Shown: positions 20,394-29,763, counted from the first letter of the stretch. The stretch: DNA of 45,999 bases from Rhodocyclaceae bacterium (GCA_029982755.1 JARRBR010000006.1:1-45999); one strand, 5' to 3'. Made by a program: numbers and translations. The notes: a model not told the origin generated them from the letters alone.

Positions 20394-21254
20394 ATGAAGA
20401 TCGGATTCATCGGCCTGGGCGTGATGGGCGAGCCCATGGCCCGCCACCTGCGCGCCGCCGGCCACGACCTGGCGGTGTGGGCGCGCCGTCCCGAATCGGC
20501 CGCGGCGCTGGTCGCCGAGGGCTTGCCGCTGTGCGCGACGCCGGCCGAGCTGGCCGCGCGCAGCGAGGTCGTCATCACCATCGTCACCGCCAGCGCCGAC
20601 GTCGAGGCGCTCGCCTTCGGTGCGGAGGGGCTGGCCGCGGGCTTCGCGCCCGGCGGCATCCACGTCGACATGAGCACGATCGCGCCGGCGACCGCGCGTG
20701 CGCTCGCCGCACGCTATGCCGAACGCGGCATCGGCTGGGTCGACGCGCCGGTGTCCGGCGGCGGCCAGGGCGCGCGCGACGCCACGCTGGCGATCATGGC
20801 CGGCGCCGAGGACGAGACGCTCGCCCGCGTGCGGCCGCTGTTCGAGGTGCTCGGCAAGCGCATCGTGCACATCGGCCCGCCCGGCGCCGGCCAGGTCGCC
20901 AAGGCCTGCAACCAGATGATCATGGTCGCCACCATCCAGGCGTGCGCCGAGGCGGTCAGCCTCGCCAACGCCCACGGCGTCGACGTCGCCGCGGTGCGCC
21001 AGGCGTTGATGGGCGGCTCGGCAGGGTCGAAGGTGCTGGAGGTGATGGGCGCGAAGATGGTCGAGCGCGACTTCGGCGCCGGCATCGAAGCCCGCCTGCA
21101 TCACAAGGACTTCGCCATCCTGATGGACGAGGCCGCAAGGCTCGGTGCGCCGCTGCCGGTGGCGGCCCAGGTGTGGCAGCAGCTCAACGCGCTGATGCGC
21201 GCGGGCTGGGGGCGCGAGGACACGTCCAGCCTGCTGCGGGTGCTGGAGCGCTAG
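20394..21254 (+). CDS. Beta-hydroxyacid dehydrogenase, tandem paralogue (copy 2)
   Basis: Same family as the preceding gene, 286 residues. GFIGLGVMG lies at 4-12, DAPVSGG at 117-123 and catalytic K170 in GAGQVAKACNQ. The motif numbering is identical to copy 1 through residue 170, so the first domains align without gaps. The frame is open from 20370, but ATG 20394 has an AGGGGAGA ribosome-binding site. A 35-base exact nucleotide match covers the catalytic-lysine region of both copies (19981-20015 and 20883-20917). This is likely an old tandem duplication with divergent substrate specificity. It ends convergent with the aldolase gene. Confidence 0.87.
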   Translation: MKIGFIGLGVMGEPMARHLRAAGHDLAVWARRPESAAALVAEGLPLCATPAELAARSEVVITIVTASADVEALAFGAEGLAAGFAPGGIHVDMSTIAPATARALAARYAERGIGWVDAPVSGGGQGARDATLAIMAGAEDETLARVRPLFEVLGKRIVHIGPPGAGQVAKACNQMIMVATIQACAEAVSLANAHGVDVAAVRQALMGGSAGSKVLEVMGAKMVERDFGAGIEARLHHKDFAILMDEAARLGAPLPVAAQVWQQLNALMRAGWGREDTSSLLRVLER

Positions 21255-21326
21255 CGTGGCGCTGCGCTCCGTCGAATTCTTCATCCGCCCGCACGGATGC
21301 CGGGGCCATCGGAGGCGACCGCCGTC

Positions 21327-21355
21327 GTAGGGGCGACCCGCCGGGTCGCCCCTAC
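21327..21355. repeat. Perfect 14-bp palindromic hairpin between convergent genes
   Basis: The arm GTAGGGGCGACCCG (21327-21340) and its exact reverse complement (21342-21355) are separated by a single base. It lies between two convergent genes. It resembles a dispersed REP-like unit more than an intrinsic terminator, since no T run follows on either strand. It may still stop or protect both transcripts. Confidence 0.75.
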
Positions 21356-21366
21356 CCTGTCATGCG

Positions 21367-22175
21367 TCAGCGCCGCGGCTTGCCGTACCACCTGAAGCGT
21401 TCGATCACCTCGGTCATCTCCTCGTCCGACAGCAGCACCGGGTCGCCCAGCTGCAGGGTGCGCCAGTACTGCGCGCACAGGGTCTCGAACTCGATCGCCA
21501 GCGCGAGCGCGTGGGCGAGGTCGCGGCCGTACACCACCATGCCGTGGTTGGCGAGCAGGCAGGCGTTGCGGCCTTCCAGCGCGGCGACGGTGGCGTCCGA
21601 CAGGGCCTGGGTGCCGAAGGTGGCGTAGCGCGCGCAGCGTACGGTGGTGCCGCCGAAGCGAGCGATCATGTAGTGGAAGGGCGGGATCCCGCGGCGCTGG
21701 CAGGCGAGCGCGGTGGCGAACGGGGCGTGCGCGTGCAGCACCGCGCCTGCTTGGGGAAAGGCCGTATAGATGTCGTGGTGCAGCTTCCACTCCGAGGACG
21801 GCGCGAGTGCGCTGGTGTAGCTGCCGTCGGCCTCGACCGCCACCATGTCCTGCGGCCGGCAGCGCTCGGCGGGCATGCCGCTGGGCGAGATCAGCATGCT
21901 CGTCGGGGCGGACGCGGAGCGCGCCGAACCCGGGGACGCCTCACCTGGCGCCGATCCCGCGCGATCCGTGTCGTGGCCGCCCGGCGCCTGCCGGCGCTGC
22001 CCTTGCGCCGAGGCGCTCGCGCCTGCGTCGGGCAGCCGCACGCTCGCATTCCCCGCGGTGCCGACGTTGAGGCCCGCGTCCGACATCGCGCGCAGCGTGG
22101 CCAGCAGCTCGGCGCGCAGCGGATCCGGCGGCTGCCAGCCGGCCTCCTCGTGGATGCAGATGCCAGGGGTGTCGC

Positions 22176-22179
<4 letters not shown>
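21367..22179 (-). CDS. Class II aldolase/adducin-family protein (FucA/Ald2/MtnB-like)
   Basis: Zinc-dependent lyase of 270 residues, nearest in pattern to L-fuculose-1-phosphate aldolase. Visible are NVGTAGNASVRLP (39-50), MLISPSGMP (95-103), the probable catalytic E130 in PSSEWKLH, the zinc ligands H149 and H151 in VLHAHAP, and H212 in LANHGMV. The end, DPVLLSDEEMTEVIERF, resembles the FucA C-terminus. Residues about 52-94 form an Ala/Ser/Gly/Arg-rich insertion absent from typical members, which explains a length well above the usual 210-230. Its ATG overlaps the mtnA stop. Beside mtnA it may act on methylthioribulose- or deoxyribulose-1-phosphate, as Ald2-type aldolase or MtnB dehydratase. 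Specificity is not decided by sequence. Confidence 0.8.
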
Positions 22180-23246
<1,067 letters not shown>

Positions 23247-23291
23247 CGGGCCAGGGTCTCTGAAGGAGGAGGGATTTCGGCAGGCACCGCA

Positions 23292-23314
23292 TTCGCGGGC
23301 AAGCCCGCTCCCAC
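23292..23314 (-). repeat. REP-like unit (GTGGGAGCGGGCTTGCCCGC type)
   Basis: A 23-base element whose reverse strand starts GTGGGAGCGGGCTTGCCCGC, containing the internal palindrome GCGGGC/GCCCGC. It lies just upstream of the mtnA start. The same unit occurs as a perfect inverted pair at 40058-40124 and as variants at 23369, 23414 and 24771. Confidence 0.8.
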
Positions 23315-23368
23315 CGTCATTTTCGGCGCAGCGCCCTGCGTGAGGGGCGCGCCCGTTTCGGGGCAGCA

Positions 23369-23390
23369 TTCGCGGGCACGCCCGCCGCAC
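23369..23390 (-). repeat. Degenerate REP-like unit
   Basis: A 22-base variant of the element at 23292 in the same orientation, with changes in the second half of the stem and the tail. It is the middle of three units between mtnA and the aminotransferase gene. Confidence 0.6.
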
Positions 23391-23413
23391 CGCGCGTAGC
23401 GGTGAAAGGCGCG

Positions 23414-23436
23414 GTGGGAGCGGGCTTTGCCGCGGA
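23414..23436 (+). repeat. REP-like unit, opposite orientation
   Basis: A 23-base unit starting GTGGGAGCGGGCTTTGCCGC, in the opposite orientation to the units at 23292 and 23369. Together the three form a mosaic element filling most of the 200-base gap between mtnA and the aminotransferase stop at 23447. Confidence 0.7.
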
Positions 23437-23446
23437 CTTCATGCGC

Positions 23447-24604
23447 TCAAATCGTGCACAGGCGCTCGCAGGCGGCGGCCAGCGTGCTTTCGCTCTTGGC
23501 GAAGCAGAAACGGATCACGCGCTCGTCGCGGCCGTCGGCGAAGAAGGCGGATACCGGAATCGCAGCCACCCCGACGTCGCGCGTCAGGTGCTCGCAGAAG
23601 GCCGCATCGCCCAGGCCCGAGATCGCGTCGTAGCGTGCGAGCTGGAAGTAGGTGCCGCGCGAGGGCAGCAGTTCGAAGCGCGAGCCGGCCATGGCGTTGC
23701 GGAAGAAATCGCGCTTGGCCTGGTAGAAGGCGGCCAGCCCGAGGTGGCGCGAGGCGTCGGCCATGTAGTCGGCGAGCGCGAGCTGCACCGGGGTGTTCAC
23801 GGTGAACACGTTGAACTGATGCACCTTGCGGAACTCCGCCATCAGCTCGCGCGGCGCCAGGATGTAGCCCACTTTCCAGCCGGTGATGTGGTAGGTCTTG
23901 CCGAAGCTCGATACCACGAAGCTGCGCGCCGCGAGCTCCGGATGCGCGGCGCAGCTCGTATGCGTGGCGCCGTCGAAGACGATGTGCTCATAGACCTCGT
24001 CGGCCACCACCACGATGCCGGTGCCGCGGGTAAGCGCCGCCAGCCGGTCGAGGTCGTCCCGCGTCCACACCGTGGCGGTGGGGTTGTGCGGGGTGTTGAT
24101 CATGATCATGCGCGTGCGCGGCCCGATCGCTGCGGCCACCGCCGCCCAGTCCGGCCGGTAGTCGGGGGCGGCCAGGCGCATGCGCACCGCCTTGCCGCCG
24201 GCGAGCTCGATCGCCGGCACGTAGGAGTCGTACACCGGCTCGAACACGATCACCTCGTCGCCCGGGCGCACGCAGGCGGTCACCGCGGTGAACAGCGCCT
24301 GGGTGGCCCCCGCGGTCACGGTGATCTCGTGTTCGACGTCGTAGCGGGTGCCGTATAGCGCCTCGACCTTGGCGGCGATCGCCGCGCGCAGCGGCAGGGA
24401 GCCGGCCATCGGCGCGTACTGGTTGTGGCCGGCGCGCATCCAGTGCGCGACGCGCTCGAACAGCAGGTCTTCGGCGTTGAAGTCGGGGAAGCCCTGCGAC
24501 AGGTTGATCGCGCCGCATTCCTGCGCCAGGCGCGACATTACGGTGAAGATGGTGGTGCCGACGTTCGGCAGGCGGGATTCGATGGGGGCGGGGAAGCTCG
24601 GCAT
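23447..24604 (-). CDS. PLP-dependent aminotransferase (methionine aminotransferase type)
   Basis: Fold-type I class I/II aminotransferase of 385 residues. PLP contacts are visible: N174 in NTPHNPTATVW, D202 and Y205 in VADEVYEHIVF, and the Schiff-base lysine K236 in SSFGKTYHITGWKVGY. The arginine anchoring substrate carboxylate is in VIRFCFAKS near the end. The N-terminal phrase LSQGFPDF and overall pattern match YbdL-type methionine aminotransferase and kynurenine aminotransferase-like enzymes. YbdL-type enzymes transaminate ketomethylthiobutyrate to methionine, the last step of methionine salvage, which fits mtnA upstream. Aromatic aminotransferase activity is an alternative. Confidence 0.87.
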   Translation of the reverse strand: MPSFPAPIESRLPNVGTTIFTVMSRLAQECGAINLSQGFPDFNAEDLLFERVAHWMRAGHNQYAPMAGSLPLRAAIAAKVEALYGTRYDVEHEITVTAGATQALFTAVTACVRPGDEVIVFEPVYDSYVPAIELAGGKAVRMRLAAPDYRPDWAAVAAAIGPRTRMIMINTPHNPTATVWTRDDLDRLAALTRGTGIVVVADEVYEHIVFDGATHTSCAAHPELAARSFVVSSFGKTYHITGWKVGYILAPRELMAEFRKVHQFNVFTVNTPVQLALADYMADASRHLGLAAFYQAKRDFFRNAMAGSRFELLPSRGTYFQLARYDAISGLGDAAFCEHLTRDVGVAAIPVSAFFADGRDERVIRFCFAKSESTLAAACERLCTI

Positions 24605-24770
24605 GGCGGCAGGGGCGGAGTCGGAGGCGGTGGCGGGTCACGGGCAAGCAGGCCTGCATTGTCGCAAACCCGGCGCGGCGAGGGGGCGTGATCGTGGCAG
24701 GATCGCCTGCCGCTGGCCCGCTCCCGTCGGCGCGGACCCGCCCGCGAACAGGCCGTTCGGGTGACCGCCA

Positions 24771-24793
24771 TCCGTGGGCAAACCCGCTCCCAC
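24771..24793 (-). repeat. REP-like unit upstream of the pil regulatory genes
   Basis: A 23-base variant of the GTGGGAGCGGG-type REP unit on the reverse strand, with two or three changes from the 23292 copy. It lies in the 281-base divergent gap between the aminotransferase and the small gene at 24886. The rest of that gap holds only a promoter-like element at 24829 and no gene. Confidence 0.65.
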
Positions 24794-24828
24794 GGCCCGC
24801 TCCCCGACCTGGGTGGGGCGGACCTGCG

Positions 24829-24837
24829 TGCTAGAAT
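24829..24837 (+). promoter_or_regulatory. Extended -10 promoter (TGCTAGAAT) for the 24886 gene and pilSR
   Basis: TGCTAGAAT at 24829-24837, followed by CC, is identical to the promoter element at 6183-6191. It is 48 bases before the GTG start at 24886. No good -35 is present, as expected for the extended -10 class. It would drive the small cysteine-rich protein, the kinase and the response regulator as one transcript. Confidence 0.5.
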
Positions 24838-24885
24838 CCGGGCGTCTTCCATACCCGCCGGCGCACCTTCAGCGCTGCCCCAATC

Positions 24886-25125
24886 GTGCGCAATCTGCTC
24901 ATCGTCATTCTGGTCTTCATCGGCATCTGGTGGGCGCGCGGTGCGCTGCGGCGCTTCAAGGCGCAGGGCGGGCTGCGGCGCAAGGAGGCCAGGCCGGTGT
25001 CGGCCGAACGCATGCTCGAGTGCCGGCACTGCGGCCTGATCGTGCCCGAGTCCGAGGGCGTGCGCGCCGGCGAGGACTTCTATTGCTGCGAGGCCCACCG
25101 CAGTGCCGGGCGGCGCGCTGGCTGA
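24886..25125 (+). CDS. PP0621-type small membrane-anchored Cys-rich protein
   Basis: A 79-residue protein with an N-terminal transmembrane helix (about residues 3-17) and a basic linker. A small zinc-ribbon-like C-terminus has CxxC at C46/C49 and the CC pair C67/C68 followed by H71. It matches the uncharacterised PP0621 family, usually found beside pilSR-type kinase genes. The start is GTG at 24886; no earlier in-frame start is sensible. Its last 23 bases overlap the kinase gene, suggesting coupled translation. Function is unknown; a redox- or metal-sensing accessory to the kinase is conceivable. Confidence 0.78.
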   Translation: MRNLLIVILVFIGIWWARGALRRFKAQGGLRRKEARPVSAERMLECRHCGLIVPESEGVRAGEDFYCCEAHRSAGRRAG

Positions 25126-26713
25126 GCCGCTCACCACCGTGCCCTACGCGGACGGCGACCGCGCGCGCCGCGTCTCGCTGCGCTACCTGAACCTGTTCCG
25201 GCTGATCCTGGCCGGGTTGTTCCTCGTCGCCGGACGCGAACTGGGCCTCGGCGACGAGGCGCCGCGCATCTACCAGCTCGTCGCCCTCGGCTATCTCGGG
25301 GCGGTGCTGGCGCTGGGTTTTCCGGACGCGGCGCGGCGTCTCGGTTTCGAGCGCACCGTCGCGCTGCAGGTGGTCATCGACGTGATCGCGCTGTCGCTGA
25401 TGATGTGGCTCAGCGGTGGCTACCGCAGCGGCATTCCGGCGCTGATCATGGTCATGCTGGCCGGCGCCGGCCTGATCGCCGAAGGGCGGATGGTGTTGTT
25501 CACCGCCGCGCTGGCGACCATCGCGGTGCTGATCGAGAACACCTGGCGCTACGTCGGCGGCCGGCACTCGGTGGATTTCCTGCAGGTCGGCATCTTCTGC
25601 GCCGGCTTCTTCGGCATCGCGGTCGTCGCCCGCCTGCTGGCGATGCGCGCCCAGGCCAACGCCTCGCTCGCCGCCGAGCGCGGGGCGGCGCTCGCCAAGC
25701 AGCAGGCGGTCAACGAGCACATCATCCGCGACATGCGCGACGGCGTGATCGTCGTCGATGCGCGCGGCCGCATCCTGCACGCCAACCCGCAGGCGGTCGA
25801 CCTGCTGGGCATGATGCACACCCGCGCCGACGGGCTGGAGGGGTTGGCGCTCGGTGATCTCGACGCCGCCTTCGAGCCGATGCTGCAGCCAGCCGCCGCG
25901 CCCGGCGCAGGCGTCGACGGCCGCCTGCTGCGCGTCGGGCCCGGCGGGCGCCTGATCCACTGCCGTGCGGTGGCAGGGGAGGCGGGCAGTGCGGCGGCGG
26001 GCGACACGCTGCTCTACCTCACCGACTACGAGGACATCCAGCGCCAGCTGCAGCAGATCAAGCTCGCGGCCCTCGGCCGGCTCACCGCCAGCATGGCGCA
26101 CGAGATCCGCAATCCGCTGTCGGCCGTCACCCATGCGGCCGAGCTGCTGCGCGAGGAGAAGCGCGGCGAGATGCAGGCGCGCCTGGTGCGCATCATCAAC
26201 GACAACGCCCGCCGTATCGAGCGCATGATCCGCGACGTGCTCGCCCTCGGCCGTCGCGAGCAGGCGATCCCCGAGCCCGTGACGCTGGCGACCTTCGTCG
26301 GCGAGGTCATCGACGCCCGCGTGTTCCGCGCCGCGGACGAGTTGCCGCTGTACGCCGTCGACATCGATCCGGCGCTGACGCTCGCCATGGACCGCGCCCA
26401 CCTCTACCAGATCCTCGACAACCTGCTCGCCAACGCCACGCGTTACTGCTCCGGTCGGCCCGGCGCCATCCGCCTGTGGGCCGAAACGCTGCCCGGCGAG
26501 CGCATCGCCCTGCACGTGCAGGACGACGGCCCCGGCTTCGACGAGGCCGTCCGCGCCCATCTGTTCGAACCCTTCTTCACCACCCACCCCAAGGGCACCG
26601 GGCTCGGCCTCTACATCGCCCGCGAACTCGCCGAAGCCAACGACGCCGAGCTGGAGCTCGCCAACGCCGGCCCCGGCGCCCATCTGGTGCTCAGCGCACG
26701 CATACACCCATGA
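25103..26713 (+). CDS. pilS: PilS-like sensor histidine kinase
   Basis: Membrane kinase of 536 residues. Six hydrophobic segments lie between about residues 25 and 185, then a short coiled segment, a PAS domain (about 205-310, DGVIVVDARGRILHANPQA), HisKA with the phosphorylated H333 in ASMAHEIRNPLSAV, and an ATPase domain with DDGPGFDEA and GTGLGLYIA. This is the architecture of PilS, which in Pseudomonas senses inner-membrane pilin and controls type IV pilus expression. The start is GTG at 25103, within the preceding gene; no upstream alternative preserves the domain start. The last bases overlap pilR (ATGA). Confidence 0.83.
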   Translation: MPGGALAEPLTTVPYADGDRARRVSLRYLNLFRLILAGLFLVAGRELGLGDEAPRIYQLVALGYLGAVLALGFPDAARRLGFERTVALQVVIDVIALSLMMWLSGGYRSGIPALIMVMLAGAGLIAEGRMVLFTAALATIAVLIENTWRYVGGRHSVDFLQVGIFCAGFFGIAVVARLLAMRAQANASLAAERGAALAKQQAVNEHIIRDMRDGVIVVDARGRILHANPQAVDLLGMMHTRADGLEGLALGDLDAAFEPMLQPAAAPGAGVDGRLLRVGPGGRLIHCRAVAGEAGSAAAGDTLLYLTDYEDIQRQLQQIKLAALGRLTASMAHEIRNPLSAVTHAAELLREEKRGEMQARLVRIINDNARRIERMIRDVLALGRREQAIPEPVTLATFVGEVIDARVFRAADELPLYAVDIDPALTLAMDRAHLYQILDNLLANATRYCSGRPGAIRLWAETLPGERIALHVQDDGPGFDEAVRAHLFEPFFTTHPKGTGLGLYIARELAEANDAELELANAGPGAHLVLSARIHP

Positions 26714-28116
26714 CTAACGTCGAACGCCGCAACCGCCCGCAATCCATCGACGTCCTGGTCGTCGACGACGAGGACGACATCCGCGAACTGCTCGAGCTGT
26801 CGCTGATGCGCATGGGGCTCGCCTGCGACACCGCCGGCTCGGTGCAGGCCGCGCGCGAGCTGCTCGCGCAGCGCCGCTACCGCCTGTGCCTGACCGACAT
26901 GCGCCTGCCCGACGGCGACGGTCTGGAGCTGGTCGAGTTCATCCAGGGCTGCCAGCCCGGACTGCCGGTGGCCGTCATTACCGCCTTCGGCAGCATCGAG
27001 ACCGCGATCCGCGCGCTCAAGCTCGGCGCCTTCGACTTCGTCACCAAGCCGGTCGAGCTCAAGGCCCTGCGCGAGCTCGTCAGCCACGCGCTCAAGCTCA
27101 AGGACGGCGCCGACGAGGCCCCCGCGGCCGGCGGCGCGCGCGCGCTCATCGGCCATTCGCCGGCCTTCGTCCAACTGCGCGGCCAGGCCGAGAAGCTCGC
27201 GCGCAACCAGGCGCCGGTGTTCATCCACGGCGAATCGGGCACCGGCAAGGAGGTCATCGCGCGCTACATCCACGGCCTCGGGGCGCGCGCGGCCGGCCCC
27301 TTCGTGCCGGTGAACTGCGGTGCGATCTCGCCCGAGCTGATGGAGAGCGAGTTCTTCGGCCACCGCAAGGGCAGCTTCACCGGCGCGGGCACCGACAAGG
27401 AAGGCCTGTTCCAGGCCGCCAACGGCGGCACGTTGTTCCTCGACGAGATCGGCGAGCTGCCGCTGGCGATGCAGGTCAAGCTGCTGCGCGCGATCCAGGA
27501 GCGCGCGGTGCGCCCGGTCGGTGCCCATGCCGAGGAGCCGGTGGACGTGCGCATCCTGTCGGCCTCGCACCAGGATCTCGGCCGCCTGGTCGCCGAGGGC
27601 CGCTTCCGCCAGGACCTGTTCTTCCGCATCAACGTCATCACCCTGCGCGTGCCGCCGCTGCGCGAACGCCGCGAGGACATCCCCGAACTCGCGACCCACA
27701 TCTTGGCACGGCTGGCCGCGCGCGAGGGCGGCGCGCCGCGCCGCCTGTCGCCGGATGCCCTGCAGGCGCTGCAGCGCTACGCCTTCCCGGGCAACGTGCG
27801 CGAGCTGGAGAACCTGCTCGAGCGCGCCTGCGCGCTGTGCGAGGGCAGCGAGATCGGCGCCGCCGACATCGAGCTCTATCCCGAGCACACCGCATCGGGC
27901 TGGCTGGCCGACAGTCTGGCCGGCGGCTACCAGGAACCGGCGCAGCCGGAGCCCGCTGCCGGCGCCGAGGCCGTCGAGGCGCCGGACGAGGCCGAGCGCC
28001 TGCGCATCATCCGCGCCCTGGAACAGACGCGCTGGAACCGCTCCGCCGCCGCGCGCAACCTCGGCATGACGCTGCGCCAGCTGCGCTACCGGCTGCAGAA
28101 GTGGGGGATGGAGTAA
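26710..28116 (+). CDS. pilR: PilR-like sigma54-dependent response regulator
   Basis: NtrC-family activator of 468 residues. The receiver domain has phospho-acceptor D63 in CLTDMRLPDGDG. The AAA+ domain has Walker A GESGTGK (174-180), the sigma54-contact loop GSFTGA (221-226; Ser for the usual Ala, as in PilR proteins) and Walker B FLDEIGEL. A Fis-type HTH ends the protein (RSAAARNLGMTLRQLRYRL). The ATG at 26710 overlaps the kinase stop. No pilin gene is in the window, so the targets lie elsewhere. The exopolysaccharide operon 1.8 kb downstream shows no sigma54 consensus upstream of its first gene. Confidence 0.87.
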   Translation: MTNVERRNRPQSIDVLVVDDEDDIRELLELSLMRMGLACDTAGSVQAARELLAQRRYRLCLTDMRLPDGDGLELVEFIQGCQPGLPVAVITAFGSIETAIRALKLGAFDFVTKPVELKALRELVSHALKLKDGADEAPAAGGARALIGHSPAFVQLRGQAEKLARNQAPVFIHGESGTGKEVIARYIHGLGARAAGPFVPVNCGAISPELMESEFFGHRKGSFTGAGTDKEGLFQAANGGTLFLDEIGELPLAMQVKLLRAIQERAVRPVGAHAEEPVDVRILSASHQDLGRLVAEGRFRQDLFFRINVITLRVPPLRERREDIPELATHILARLAAREGGAPRRLSPDALQALQRYAFPGNVRELENLLERACALCEGSEIGAADIELYPEHTASGWLADSLAGGYQEPAQPEPAAGAEAVEAPDEAERLRIIRALEQTRWNRSAAARNLGMTLRQLRYRLQKWGME

Positions 28117-28236
28117 GGGTGAAGCGGGGCGCGGACTTGCGGAGGCGGGACCTCACGCGCCGGTGCTCCCGCGTCCGGGCATGCCTTCCCAGTGATGAAG
28201 CGGGCATTTTTCTCGCCGCCCGGCGGGGCGAGTGAA

Positions 28237-28242
28237 TAGAAT
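28237..28242 (+). promoter_or_regulatory. -10-like element (TAGAAT) with leaderless geometry
   Basis: TAGAAT at 28237-28242 lies six bases before the ATG at 28249, placing the expected transcription start on the start codon. Just upstream, 28212-28232 forms a GC-rich hairpin (CTCGCC...GGCGAG) over the place where a -35 would be. No ribosome-binding site precedes the ATG. Confidence 0.45.
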
Positions 28243-28248
28243 GTCGGC

Positions 28249-29658
28249 ATGAACCCGACCATCCTCCATCACGGCGCACGCCATGGCGTTACCGGCTCCT
28301 GTCATCAGCTCTTCGTCGAGGGCGACAACAGCTTCCTGGTCGACTGCGGCCTGTTCCAGGGCACCGAGACCGCGCCCGACGGCAAGGCCGGCGCCGACCG
28401 GCTCGACATCGACTTCCCGGTCGCCGGCATCGGCGCGCTGGTGCTGACCCATGTCCATATCGACCACTGCGGCCGCCTGCCGTGGCTGCTGGCGGCCGGC
28501 TTCAAGGGGCCGATCCTGTGCAGCGAGCCCTCCGCGCGCCTGCTGCCCACGGTGCTGGCCGACGCCTTCCAGGTCGGCGTCAGCCGCAACAAAGCGATGG
28601 TCGAGCGCTACCTCGACATGGTCGAGCCGCGCATCCGCGCGCTGCCCTACGGCAAGTGGCACACGATCTACCGCAGCGCCGGCGCCAGCTGCCGCATCCG
28701 CCTGCAGCGCGCCGGGCACATCCTAGGGTCGGCCTACGTCGAATGCGAGCTGTCCGGCGCGGCCTGGCCCGAGCCGCGGCGCGTGGTCTTCTCCGGCGAC
28801 CTCGGCGCGCCGCATGCGCCGCTGCTGCCGGCGCCGCGCCCGCCGTGGCAGGCCGACGTGCTGGTGCTCGAGACCACCTACGGCGACCGCGAGCACGAGG
28901 ATCGCCGAAAACGGCGCAAGCGTCTGCAGGCAGTGGTCGAGCATGCGCTGGAGGACGGCGGCACGGTCATCATCCCGGCCTTCAGCATCGGCCGCACCCA
29001 GGAGTTGCTCTACGAGTTCGAGGACATCCTGCACACCGAGCGCCGGCATCCCGGCAGGCACGCCGACAAGTGGGCGGGGCTGAAGATCTTTCTCGACTCG
29101 CCGCTCGCCCAGCGCTTCACCGAGCTTTATCGCGAACTCCAGCCCTTCTGGGATGCCGAGGCGCGGGCGCGGGTGCGGGCCGGTCGCCAGCCGCTGAGCT
29201 ACGATCAGCTGGTCGCCATCGACAGCCACGAGCGCCACCTCGCCAACGTGCAGCGCCTGGCGCGCAGCCGCGAGCCCGCCATCGTCATCGCCGCCAGCGG
29301 CATGTGCGCCGGGGGCCGGGTGGTGAACTACCTCAAGGCCATGCTCGGCGACCCGCGCCACGACGTGCTCTTCGTCGGCTACCAGGCGCGCGGCACGCCC
29401 GGCCACGCCATCCAGACCTACGGCCCGCGCGGCGGCTACGTCGAGCTCGATGGCGAGCGCATCGACATCCGCGCCGGCGTGGATTCGATGTCGGGGTATT
29501 CGGCGCATGCCGACCAGGCCGACCTCACCCGTTTCGTCACCCGCATGCGCCATCTGCCGGGCGAGGTGCGCCTGGTGCATGGCGAAGACGAGGTGCGTGC
29601 GGCCTTCGCGCGCCACCTCGGCGCCGCGACCGGCGGCAGGGTCCGGGTCGTGGCCTGA
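28249..29658 (+). CDS. Beta-CASP metallo-beta-lactamase-fold ribonuclease-like protein
   Basis: Zinc-dependent nuclease family of CPSF73/YsnA type, 469 residues. MBL motif 2 is H68-x-H70-x-D72-H73 in LTHVHIDHCGRLP. Then come GHILGSAYVE, FSGDLGAPHAPLLPAP and the beta-CASP segment with IPAFSIGRTQELLYEFEDIL and SGMCAGGRVVNYLK. The RNA-specificity loop ends GYQARGTPGHAI, followed by SGYSAHADQADL. No KH domain is present. Substrates are probably RNA ends; the cellular role of these bacterial proteins is poorly known. The gene stands alone between pilR and the exopolysaccharide operon. Confidence 0.88.
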   Translation: MNPTILHHGARHGVTGSCHQLFVEGDNSFLVDCGLFQGTETAPDGKAGADRLDIDFPVAGIGALVLTHVHIDHCGRLPWLLAAGFKGPILCSEPSARLLPTVLADAFQVGVSRNKAMVERYLDMVEPRIRALPYGKWHTIYRSAGASCRIRLQRAGHILGSAYVECELSGAAWPEPRRVVFSGDLGAPHAPLLPAPRPPWQADVLVLETTYGDREHEDRRKRRKRLQAVVEHALEDGGTVIIPAFSIGRTQELLYEFEDILHTERRHPGRHADKWAGLKIFLDSPLAQRFTELYRELQPFWDAEARARVRAGRQPLSYDQLVAIDSHERHLANVQRLARSREPAIVIAASGMCAGGRVVNYLKAMLGDPRHDVLFVGYQARGTPGHAIQTYGPRGGYVELDGERIDIRAGVDSMSGYSAHADQADLTRFVTRMRHLPGEVRLVHGEDEVRAAFARHLGAATGGRVRVVA

Positions 29659-29749
29659 GCATCCGCGCTGGTTGACCCCGGCGTGCCCCGGCTCGTGCGG
29701 CGCGCAATTCCGTCCTGCATGCCGTGTCCCGCACGGGAAAGGCGGCATT

Positions 29750-29763
29750 CCTGCAGCTGCAGG
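29750..29763. promoter_or_regulatory. Perfect 14-base palindrome upstream of the exopolysaccharide promoter
   Basis: CCTGCAGCTGCAGG is a perfect 14-base inverted repeat without spacer. It ends 29 bases before the -35 hexamer of the predicted operon promoter, a usual place for an activator site. No regulator is assigned. The 241-base gap around it holds no gene; its first 90 bases show only a short CCGTG/CACGG stem. Confidence 0.35.

Noticed and set aside
23292-23436. A CRISPR array, because of three similar short repeats
   Set aside because: Units differ in sequence and orientation, spacing is irregular and no cas gene is near; they are REP-like.
26710-28116. Possible PrsR, the regulator of PEP-CTERM loci
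   Set aside because: The receiver and HTH sequences and the coupled six-helix PAS kinase fit PilSR better, and the genes are separated from the XrtA operon by the beta-CASP gene.
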